A DNA stretch of 64,000 nucleotides from an uncultured Clostridia bacterium (GTDB taxonomy: Bacteria > Bacillota > Clostridia > Christensenellales > Borkfalkiaceae), in contig CALVMH010000008.1 in assembly GCA_944343275.1 (NCBI GenBank), positions 1 through 64,000 on the forward strand, given 5' to 3'. Below are positions 16,285-24,282 of this stretch, one piece after another. Numbering within the stretch: position 1 is the stretch's first letter; the number at the start of each line of letters is the position of its first letter. The notes beneath the pieces were generated by a model. That model was not told the origin of the DNA, did not search any database, and saw nothing but the letters and a program-made list of their open reading frames with translations. The position numbers and the translations under genes were made by a program.

Positions 16285-17367
16285 ATGTACAAGAAAGTCT
16301 ATCTCACGCTGGAAAACGGCAAAGTGTTTGAAGGGTATTCCTTCGGCGCCGACCGCGAGGTCATCGGCGAGCTCGTCTTCACCACGGGCATGACGGGGTA
16401 TATCGAAACGCTCACCGATCCGAGCTACTATGGTCAGATCGTCACGCAGACGTTCCCGCTCATCGGAAATTACGGCGTGATCTTGTCCGACAAAGAGAGC
16501 AAGAAGTGCTGGCTGACGGCATATATCGTCCGCGAGAAGTGCGATGAACCCTCCAATTTCCGTTGTGAAATGACCCTTGAAGCCTTTTTGAAGGAACAGG
16601 GCATTCCTGCCATGTTCGGCGTCGATACCCGCGAACTGACGCGCATCGTGCGCGAAGCGGGTGTCATGAATGCGGCGATCACCAAAAAACCGCTCACCGA
16701 TTTCACACAGCTTAAAAACTACCGCGTGAAAGATGCGGTGCGCGCCGTCTCCTCCGGTAAGGTGCGCGAATCGGGCGAGGAGAACGGGCTGCGCGTTGCG
16801 CTCTATGATTTCGGCGCCAAGCAGAATATTGTGCGCGAACTCGTCCGCCGCGGCTGCCGCGTCATCGAGGTGCCCGCAAGTTATACGGCGGAAGAAGTGC
16901 TGGCGCTTTCTCCTCACGGCATCATGCTGGCAAACGGTCCCGGCGACCCTGCGGAGAACACGGAAGTCATCGAGAACATCAAAAAGCTCATCGGGAAAAA
17001 GCCCATCTTCGGCATCTGTCTCGGGCATCAGCTCTTTGCGCTCGCCATGGGCGGGCAGACCCGCAAGATGAAGTACGGTCACCGCGGCGCCAATCAGCCC
17101 GTTAAGGACCTTGCAACAGGCAAGGTGTTCATATCTTCCCAGAATCACGGTTACGAGGTCGTGAGCGACTCCGTACAGGGCATGGGAAACCTTACGTTCA
17201 TCAACGCCAATGACGGAACTTGCGAAGGCGTCGATTATCCCGACGTCAATGCCTTTACGGTGCAGTTCCACCCGGAAGCGTGCGGCGGACCGCACGATGC
17301 AAACTTCCTGTTCGACCGTTTTATCGAGAATATGCGCAAGGAGAAAGAATATGCCGAAGAGAAGTGA
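16285..17367 (+). CDS. carA: Carbamoyl-phosphate synthase small subunit
   Basis: The 360-residue product has the N-terminal CPSase_sm domain and a C-terminal class I glutamine amidotransferase domain with the nucleophile in FGICLGHQLFALAMGG and the His-Glu pair in FHPEACGG. It releases ammonia from glutamine for the large subunit. GAAGGAGAAGG precedes the ATG. The carB start lies 17 bases before its stop, giving coupled synthesis of the two subunits. Confidence 0.97.
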   Translation: MYKKVYLTLENGKVFEGYSFGADREVIGELVFTTGMTGYIETLTDPSYYGQIVTQTFPLIGNYGVILSDKESKKCWLTAYIVREKCDEPSNFRCEMTLEAFLKEQGIPAMFGVDTRELTRIVREAGVMNAAITKKPLTDFTQLKNYRVKDAVRAVSSGKVRESGEENGLRVALYDFGAKQNIVRELVRRGCRVIEVPASYTAEEVLALSPHGIMLANGPGDPAENTEVIENIKKLIGKKPIFGICLGHQLFALAMGGQTRKMKYGHRGANQPVKDLATGKVFISSQNHGYEVVSDSVQGMGNLTFINANDGTCEGVDYPDVNAFTVQFHPEACGGPHDANFLFDRFIENMRKEKEYAEEK

Positions 17368-20300
17368 CATCAAAAAAGTTTTGGTCATCGGATCGGGTCC
17401 CATCGTCATCGGTCAGGCGGCGGAATTCGACTATGCGGGCGCGCAGGCGTGCCGCGTTCTGAAGGATGCCGGCGTCAACGTCGTTCTGTGCAACTCCAAC
17501 CCCGCGACCATCATGACGGACAAGATGCTTGCGGACGAAATTTATCTCGAACCGCTCACGGAAGACAGCTTGAAGCGCATCATCATCAAAGAGCGTCCCG
17601 ACTCGCTCCTTGCCTCGCTCGGCGGACAGACAGGACTTACGATGGGCTGCAAGCTCGCCAAAGAGGGGTTCCTGGACGAATGGGGCGTCAAGCTCATCGG
17701 TACCAAGCTGGATGCCATCGACAGGGCGGAGGACCGCGAGCTCTTCAAGGAGACGATGCAAAAGATCGGTCAGCCCGTCGTTCCCTCCGACATTGCCTAT
17801 ACGGTGGACGAATGCGTCGCTATTGCAGAAAAATTGGGCTATCCCGTCATCGTCCGTCCCGCGTTCACGCTGGGCGGTGCGGGCGGCGGCGTTGCTTATA
17901 ACGAGGAGGAGCTGCGCCTCATTTCCCACAACGGGCTCATGCTCTCGCCTATCACGCAGGTGCTCATCGAAAAGTATATCGGCGGTTGGAAGGAGATCGA
18001 GTTCGAGGTGCTGCGCGACAGTGCGGGAAACGTCATCACCGTCTGTTCGATGGAGAACGTCGATCCCGTCGGGATCCATACGGGCGACTCCATCGTCGTC
18101 GCGCCCTGCATGACGCTCTCCGACAAGGAATATCAGATGCTGCGCACGGCATCCCTCAACATCATCACGGAACTCGGCATCGAGGGCGGCTGCAACTGCC
18201 AATTCGCGCTGCATCCCGACAGCTTTGAATACGCCGTCATCGAGGTCAATCCCCGTGTTTCGCGCTCGTCGGCGCTCGCAAGTAAGGCGACGGGCTATCC
18301 CATCGCAAAGGTCGCCGTCAAGATCGCGCTCGGCTATACGCTGGATGAGATCAGAAACGACGTCACGGGCAAGACGTTTGCCTGCTTTGAGCCCGCCATC
18401 GACTATGTCGTCGTCAAACTTCCCAAGTGGCCATTCGATAAATTCCTGTACGCCAAGCGCGAACTTGGTTCCCGCATGAAGGCGACGGGGGAGGTGATGG
18501 CGATCGGGACCTCCTTCGAACAGGCGATCATGAAGGCGGTGCGCGGTGCGGAGATCGGACTTGACACGCTCAATCATGCCAAGTTTGCCGATATGTCTGC
18601 CGAACAGTTGCGCGAAGAGATCGGAAAGATGACGGATGAACGGTTGTTCGCCGTCTATGCGGCGCTCAAAAAGGGCATCACCGTGGAGGAAATTTATGCC
18701 GTCACGAAGATCGACGAATGGTTCTTGTACAAGTTCAAGCACCTTGTGGATTTCGAAGCGGCGATCGCGGGTAAAAAGCTGACCCGCGCGCAGTATCTGG
18801 AAGGGAAACGGCTCGGTTATCCCGATAAAGCGCTTGCGCGCTTTTCGGGCGAAAGGCTGCCTGCGCACCGCCGCGCAGTCTTTAAGATGGTGGATACCTG
18901 CGCTGCGGAATTTGCGGCACAGACACCTTACTTCTATTCCTCCTATGATGAAACGGATCACGACGAAGCGCTGCCTTTTGTAAAAAAGAGCACGAAAAAG
19001 CGCATCGTCGTCATCGGATCGGGGCCCATCCGCATCGGACAGGGCATTGAATTCGATTACTCCTCCGTGCATTGCGTCTGGACGCTCAAAGAACTCGGAT
19101 ACGAGGTCGTCATCATCAACAACAACCCCGAGACGGTCTCTACCGACTTTGACACGGCGGACAGGCTGTATTTCGAGCCGCTCACGCCTGAGGACGTTCA
19201 GAACGTGCTCGACGTGGAAAAGCCCTATGGCGTCGTCATCACGTTCGGCGGACAGACTGCCATCAAGCTGTGCGGGTATCTCGACAAGTCGGGCGCGCGC
19301 ATTCTGGGAACGAGCGCCGATTCCGTCGATATGGCGGAGGACCGGGAGCGCTTCGACGAACTGTTGGAGCAGTTCCATATCGCTCGTCCGAAGGGACTGA
19401 CCGTCATGACGAAGGAAGAGGCGATCCGCGCCGCAGAGACGCTCGGCTATCCCGTGTTGCTGCGTCCTTCCTACGTTATCGGCGGGCAGAATATGACCAT
19501 CGCCTTCACGGAGAACGACATCTCCCGCTACATGGACGTCATCCTCGCGCAGGGCATTGAAAACCCTGTGTTGTGCGACAAGTATCTCATGGGCAGCGAG
19601 CTGGAAGTGGATGCCATTTCCGACGGGACGGATGTCCTCATTCCGGGCATCATGCAGCATATCGAGCGTGCGGGCGTGCATTCGGGCGACTCCATTGCCG
19701 TCTACCCGCCCTATCATCTGAGCGATGCGATGCTGGAAAAGATCGTGGATATCTCCACAAAACTTGCGCTTTCCTTAAAGACCAAGGGGCTCATCAACAT
19801 TCAATATCTCATCTATCAGAACCAGCTCTATGTCATCGAAGTCAATCCGCGCGCGTCGCGCACAATTCCCTATATTTCCAAGGTGACGGGCGTTCCGATG
19901 GTGGAGCTTGCCACCAAGATCATGGCAGGGGCAAAGCTCAGAAAACTCGGTTTCGGCACGGGGCTGTATCCCAATTCGCCTTACGTCGCCGTCAAAGTTC
20001 CCGTGTTCAGCTTTGAAAAACTCAATGACGTCAACTCGCAGCTCGGTCCGGAAATGAAGTCCACGGGCGAAGTGCTCGGCATCGGAAAGACCTTTGAGGA
20101 GGCGCTCTTTAAAGGGCTCGTTTCGGCAGGCTTCAAGATGTGCCACCCGACCAAGGAGAAACCCGTCGGCGTCTACTTCACCGTCAACGATCAGGACAAG
20201 TTCGAACTCGTTTCCATCGCCAAGAAGTTTGCCGACCTCGGCTGCAATCTCTACGCAACGGCGGGAACGGCGAAGGTCATTTCCGAACTCGGCATCGATG

Positions 20301-21409
20301 TGACGGTGGTGGACAGGCTGAAAGCGACCAAGCAGGTGTCCGGGCTCATGGATGAGGGCAAGATCGATTACATCATCTATACGGGCAAGACGGACGTCGA
20401 TTCCATCAATGACTACATCGAATTGCATCACCACGCCATTCTTCTGGGGATCACGGTGCTCACGTCGCTCGATACCGCAAACGCCCTTTGCGACATCATT
20501 GCGAGCAAGTTTACCGAATACAACACGGAACTTGTGGACATCAACAATCTGCGCACGAAAAAGACGGAACTCAAATTCGTCAAGATGCAGTCGTGCGGCA
20601 ACGACTATATCTACTTTGAAGATATGGACGGGAAGATCACCTGCCCCGAATCGCTTGCGGTCAATTTTGTAGACAGGCATTACGGCATCGGCGGCGACGG
20701 CATCGTGCTCATCGAGCGGTCTGACATTGCCGACGCAAAGATGCGGATCTTCAATCAGGACGGCAGTGAAGGGCTGATGGCGGGCAATGCGATCCGCTGC
20801 GTGGCGAAATATCTGTATGAAAGGAATATCGTCAGAAAGACGGAGATGCGCATCGAGACGATGAGCGGCGTAAGGGACGTCAAGGTATATTCCTTCGGCG
20901 GGATCGTCACCTCGGCAAGCGCCGACCTCGGCAGTGTGGAACTGCGCGGGGAGAACATTCCCTCCATCTGGAAGGGGGAGCGCGTCGTCAATCAGCCCAT
21001 GGAGATCGACGGAACGACATATCAGGCGACGCTCGTCAACCTCGGAAACCCGCACTGCATTCTGTTCTGCGATAAGGTCGACGACGTTCCCGTGGAGACG
21101 TTGGGACCGAAGATCGAAAACAGCAGCTATTTCCCCGCCAAGACCAACGTGGAATTTATCCGCGTCGTCAACGAGAGCACGGTGAAGATGCGCGTCTGGG
21201 AACGCGGAAACGGCGAAACGTGGGCGTGCGGCACGGGCGCTGCGGCTGCGGCTGTCGCATGCATCCTCAACGGGCTGTGCAAGGCGGATACCGACATCAC
21301 CGTCAAGGTGAAGGGCGGAGACCTCTTTGTCCGTTATGATTCCGCAACCAATCACGTCATCCTGACGGGCAATGTCGAAAAAATTTATGAGGGCACGGTG
21401 GAATTCTGA
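17351..21409 (+). CDS. carB-dapF: Fusion: carbamoyl-phosphate synthase large subunit + diaminopimelate epimerase
   Basis: One uninterrupted frame of 1352 residues. Residues 1 to ~1075 are a full CarB: two ATP-grasp halves (VLVIGSGPIVIGQAAEFDY and VVIGSGPIRIGQGIEFDY mark their starts) and a C-terminal MGS regulatory domain. From residue ~1073 (ELKFVKMQSCGNDYIYF) to the end it is a complete DapF, with both catalytic cysteines visible in GNAIRCVAKYL and WACGTGAAAAA. CarB makes carbamoyl phosphate; DapF makes meso-diaminopimelate for lysine and peptidoglycan. No ribosome site precedes the internal Met 1079, so the proteins appear truly fused. I know no published enzyme of this build. Confidence 0.93.
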   Translation: MPKRSDIKKVLVIGSGPIVIGQAAEFDYAGAQACRVLKDAGVNVVLCNSNPATIMTDKMLADEIYLEPLTEDSLKRIIIKERPDSLLASLGGQTGLTMGCKLAKEGFLDEWGVKLIGTKLDAIDRAEDRELFKETMQKIGQPVVPSDIAYTVDECVAIAEKLGYPVIVRPAFTLGGAGGGVAYNEEELRLISHNGLMLSPITQVLIEKYIGGWKEIEFEVLRDSAGNVITVCSMENVDPVGIHTGDSIVVAPCMTLSDKEYQMLRTASLNIITELGIEGGCNCQFALHPDSFEYAVIEVNPRVSRSSALASKATGYPIAKVAVKIALGYTLDEIRNDVTGKTFACFEPAIDYVVVKLPKWPFDKFLYAKRELGSRMKATGEVMAIGTSFEQAIMKAVRGAEIGLDTLNHAKFADMSAEQLREEIGKMTDERLFAVYAALKKGITVEEIYAVTKIDEWFLYKFKHLVDFEAAIAGKKLTRAQYLEGKRLGYPDKALARFSGERLPAHRRAVFKMVDTCAAEFAAQTPYFYSSYDETDHDEALPFVKKSTKKRIVVIGSGPIRIGQGIEFDYSSVHCVWTLKELGYEVVIINNNPETVSTDFDTADRLYFEPLTPEDVQNVLDVEKPYGVVITFGGQTAIKLCGYLDKSGARILGTSADSVDMAEDRERFDELLEQFHIARPKGLTVMTKEEAIRAAETLGYPVLLRPSYVIGGQNMTIAFTENDISRYMDVILAQGIENPVLCDKYLMGSELEVDAISDGTDVLIPGIMQHIERAGVHSGDSIAVYPPYHLSDAMLEKIVDISTKLALSLKTKGLINIQYLIYQNQLYVIEVNPRASRTIPYISKVTGVPMVELATKIMAGAKLRKLGFGTGLYPNSPYVAVKVPVFSFEKLNDVNSQLGPEMKSTGEVLGIGKTFEEALFKGLVSAGFKMCHPTKEKPVGVYFTVNDQDKFELVSIAKKFADLGCNLYATAGTAKVISELGIDVTVVDRLKATKQVSGLMDEGKIDYIIYTGKTDVDSINDYIELHHHAILLGITVLTSLDTANALCDIIASKFTEYNTELVDINNLRTKKTELKFVKMQSCGNDYIYFEDMDGKITCPESLAVNFVDRHYGIGGDGIVLIERSDIADAKMRIFNQDGSEGLMAGNAIRCVAKYLYERNIVRKTEMRIETMSGVRDVKVYSFGGIVTSASADLGSVELRGENIPSIWKGERVVNQPMEIDGTTYQATLVNLGNPHCILFCDKVDDVPVETLGPKIENSSYFPAKTNVEFIRVVNESTVKMRVWERGNGETWACGTGAAAAAVACILNGLCKADTDITVKVKGGDLFVRYDSATNHVILTGNVEKIYEGTVEF

Positions 21410-22014
21410 TGGCGCGCTCCGCATTCTACGAAGAGAGCGCCATATCGTTGAATGAGAAGAAGGAACGGCGCACCTATCAGGTATTTCATATCGCGGGGAT
21501 CGCGGTGCTCGTTTTCGCGGGCGTGCTCGTACTCCTGTCCCTGACGACCGTTCCTTCCATTCTCATGAATGAGGAGCTGAGCGCCGCGTCCAAGGCGGTC
21601 ACCATCGCCTTCTTGCTGCTGCCTATTTTGTCCCTCATCGGGTTCTTCTTTTTGTTCCGCTACATCAAGCGGCGAAACAACGTCAGCTTCGACTATACCT
21701 TCGTTGAGGATGAATTGCGTGTCACGAAGGTGTTCAATAACCGTTCGCGCAAACACCTTCACACCTTCAAAGCCGAACAAATTATGCAGATCGGCTATGT
21801 GGAGAGCACTGCGTTTGACAGGGCGGTCGCGGGGCTGAACGGCAAAAAAGCCATTCCCCTGACGCCCAACGTTACGCCTGCGGAAGGTAAGGAATTTATT
21901 TACCTCATCTGTACGGTGGCGGGCGAAAAACGGGTATATGTCATTGAATGCAGGCAGGAACTTCTGGAATTTCTCGTCCTTGCGGCGGGAAGAAACAAAT
22001 TTGAACGCAAATGA
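21409..22014 (+). CDS. Membrane protein with cytoplasmic PH-like domain, unknown function
   Basis: The 201-residue product has a charged N-terminus (~25 residues), two membrane segments at about 27-49 and 64-84, then a beta-rich soluble domain (FDYTFVEDELRVTKVF, VYVIECRQELLEFL). The architecture resembles membrane-anchored PH-like proteins of clostridia; I cannot name a family with confidence. The ATG overlaps the carB-dapF stop as TGATG, and its own stop overlaps the cysteine desulfurase start, placing it in one transcript with both. Confidence 0.75.
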   Translation: MARSAFYEESAISLNEKKERRTYQVFHIAGIAVLVFAGVLVLLSLTTVPSILMNEELSAASKAVTIAFLLLPILSLIGFFFLFRYIKRRNNVSFDYTFVEDELRVTKVFNNRSRKHLHTFKAEQIMQIGYVESTAFDRAVAGLNGKKAIPLTPNVTPAEGKEFIYLICTVAGEKRVYVIECRQELLEFLVLAAGRNKFERK

Positions 22015-23126
22015 TCTATCTTGACAATGCAGCGACCACGCGCCCCTCGGACGGGGCGCTTGTGCATGCACGGCAATATCTGAGTGAATGCTATTTCAAT
22101 CCGTCTGCCGGCTATCATGGCGGGGCGGAGGCTGCGCGCCTTCTGAACAAGGCGCGCGCTTATCTTACGGAATGTATTGCGGACCCTGCACAATTTTCTC
22201 TGATTTTTACTTCCTGTGGTAGCGAAGCGGACAATCAGGCGATTTTTTCCACCGCAAGGCGGGGCAACGCCGTGACGACGTCCGGGGAACATGCTGCCGT
22301 CTTTGAAAGTTTCAGGGAGCTCAAAAACCGCGGCGTCGAGCCGCGCTTTGCGCCCGTGCGGGCGGACGGCAGCGTGGACGCCGAGGCGCTCCTTCAGATG
22401 GTGGACGAGAAGACGTCGCTCGTCTCCGTCATCCATGTCAACAATGAAACGGGCGCCGTCAACGACATCGTTTCCATTGCGCGCCGCGTGAAAGAAAAGA
22501 ACCCGCGCACCGTGTTCATGAGTGACGGCGTGCAGGCGTTCGGCAAGATCGGAGTGCGGCTGAGCAAAGACATCGATCTGTATTGCATCAGCGCGCACAA
22601 GATCGGCGGCTTGAAAGGAACGGGAGCGCTCGTAAGGCGTAAAGGCTGCGCGGCACTTTTGCCCCGCATCTATGGCGGGGGACAGGAAGGAGGGCTGCGC
22701 AGCGGAACGGAGAACGTGTTCGGCATCGCCTGTTTTTACTACGCCGCACAGGAGAAGTTTGCCTCCCTCGAGGCAGACGCCGCGCGGCTGAAAGGGTATA
22801 GGGAGCGCCTCTGGGAGGCGCTCGACAAGGAACTCTTCGTCCGCATTTCCCCCGCAGACGGCTCTGCGTATATTTTAACGGTCTCTGCGCGCGGAAGAAG
22901 GGGAGAGGCATTGCAGCGCATGCTCTGGGATGCGGGCGTTGCCGTCGGAACGGGAAGCGCCTGCAATTCCAAAAAACCGCACAGCCGCGTTTTACAGGCG
23001 TGCGGGTATCCCGCCGATGTGCTGGACGGGGTTCTGCGCGTAAGCTTTTGTTCTTCCAACACGCGTGAAGAAGTGTTGCAGGCGGCGAAGCTGATGAATG
23101 AGGCGGTGCGCCGCTTCGGAGGCTGA
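22011..23126 (+). CDS. Cysteine desulfurase (NifS/IscS type)
   Basis: The 371-residue product is a class V PLP enzyme: the N-terminus YLDNAATTRPSDGALVHA, SAHKIGGLKGTGALV with the PLP lysine, and GTGSACNSKK with the active-site Cys that carries the persulfide. Placement immediately before thiI suggests it is the dedicated sulfur donor for 4-thiouridine in tRNA and possibly thiazole synthesis, as known for NifZ-ThiI in Bacillus. It overlaps the preceding gene by four bases. Confidence 0.93.
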   Translation: MIYLDNAATTRPSDGALVHARQYLSECYFNPSAGYHGGAEAARLLNKARAYLTECIADPAQFSLIFTSCGSEADNQAIFSTARRGNAVTTSGEHAAVFESFRELKNRGVEPRFAPVRADGSVDAEALLQMVDEKTSLVSVIHVNNETGAVNDIVSIARRVKEKNPRTVFMSDGVQAFGKIGVRLSKDIDLYCISAHKIGGLKGTGALVRRKGCAALLPRIYGGGQEGGLRSGTENVFGIACFYYAAQEKFASLEADAARLKGYRERLWEALDKELFVRISPADGSAYILTVSARGRRGEALQRMLWDAGVAVGTGSACNSKKPHSRVLQACGYPADVLDGVLRVSFCSSNTREEVLQAAKLMNEAVRRFGG

Positions 23127-23127
23127 T

Positions 23128-24282
23128 ATGGAAAAAGTCATCATCATCCGCTATGCGGAGATCCATCTGAAAGGAAAAAACCGCGGTTATTTTGAGCGCG
23201 TCTTCGGGGTCAATCTGGAAAAGGCGCTGAAAGGGCTGCGGCATGAGCTGCGCAGAACGAGCGGGCGATATCTCGTGACGGCTTTCCGCGAAGAGGATGC
23301 GGAGGAGCTCTGCGCGCGTATCGCGCGCGTCTTCGGCGTACATTCCTATTCCGTGGGGGTGCGCGTTCCAAACGACCTTGAAAGCATTGCTGCAGCGGCG
23401 ATGTCGGTGAGCCCGCAAAGCGGCACATTCAAAGTGGACACGCACCGCGCCGACAAGCGGTATCCCATGACGTCTCCGGAACTCAATGCGGAAGTCGGCG
23501 CACGGCTGCTTGCGTCGTTTCCCGCGCTGAAAGTGGATGTCCGCGCGCCGCAGCATACCGTCTTTCTCGACATCCGCGAAGACGGTTCCGCGCTCGTATT
23601 CGGCATGTTTTGCGAGGGTGCAGGCGGAATGCCCGTCGGCACGTCATCCAAAGGGCTATTGCTCATTTCCGGCGGGATCGATTCGCCCGTCGCGGGGTAT
23701 ATGATGGCAAAGCGCGGCATGGAGGTGAAATATCTGCATTTCCACAGCTATCCCTATACCAACGAACAGGCGCGGGACAAGGTCATTGTCCTTGCGCGCA
23801 TCCTGTCGCGCTATACGGGCGGGGACACCGTTGCGACCGTCAAAGTCACGCACATTCAGGAGGAAATTCACAAAAAGTGCGCTGCGGAACTCAACGTGAC
23901 GCTTTTGCGCAGGTTCATGTTCCGCATTGCGGAACGCGTCGCTGCGCGGCAGGGCGCAAAGTGCCTTATTACGGGCGAGAGCCTCGGGCAGGTGGCGTCG
24001 CAGACGATGGAGGGGATCACTTCATCCAATGCAGTCGTCAGATTGCCCGTGCTGCGTCCGCTCATCGGGTTCGACAAGGAGGAGATCGTTGCCCGCGCCA
24101 AAAAAATCGGGACATACGAGACGTCCGTTCTGCCGTATGAGGACTGCTGTACCGTCTTTCTTCCCGAATTTCCCGCTATCAAACCGAAACTTTCCTATAT
24201 TGAAGAAGAGGAAAAAAAGCTGGATGTCGAGGCACTCGTTGCCGAAGCGCTTGGCACAATGGAAGAGTTCCCGCTGCGCTGA
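23128..24282 (+). CDS. thiI: tRNA 4-thiouridine synthetase ThiI
   Basis: The 384-residue product has an N-terminal ferredoxin-like and THUMP region (IIIRYAEIHLKGKNRGYFER) and the adenylating PP-loop LLISGGIDSPVAGYM. It ends without a rhodanese domain, as in Bacillus ThiI, so sulfur must be passed directly from a cysteine desulfurase, fitting the preceding gene. GGAGG lies before the ATG at 23128. Its last 88 bases overlap the 3' end of the convergent PBP gene. Confidence 0.95.
   Translation: MEKVIIIRYAEIHLKGKNRGYFERVFGVNLEKALKGLRHELRRTSGRYLVTAFREEDAEELCARIARVFGVHSYSVGVRVPNDLESIAAAAMSVSPQSGTFKVDTHRADKRYPMTSPELNAEVGARLLASFPALKVDVRAPQHTVFLDIREDGSALVFGMFCEGAGGMPVGTSSKGLLLISGGIDSPVAGYMMAKRGMEVKYLHFHSYPYTNEQARDKVIVLARILSRYTGGDTVATVKVTHIQEEIHKKCAAELNVTLLRRFMFRIAERVAARQGAKCLITGESLGQVASQTMEGITSSNAVVRLPVLRPLIGFDKEEIVARAKKIGTYETSVLPYEDCCTVFLPEFPAIKPKLSYIEEEEKKLDVEALVAEALGTMEEFPLR

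Noticed and set aside
16425..16440. GCTACTATGGTCAGATC in carA, similar to the 21-base palindrome
   Set aside because: It lacks the GACATA arm and the right flank, and the codons are those expected for the conserved CarA motif SYYGQIV.
9919..17351. T-box or arginine riboswitch in the arg cluster
   Set aside because: No T-box bulge or specifier-loop structure is recognisable before argG, argJ or argD; leaders are too short.
17351..21409. Frameshift or two overlapping genes instead of a CarB-DapF fusion
   Set aside because: Both halves are complete and in the same frame, and no stop or ribosome site lies near the junction at about 20560-20590.
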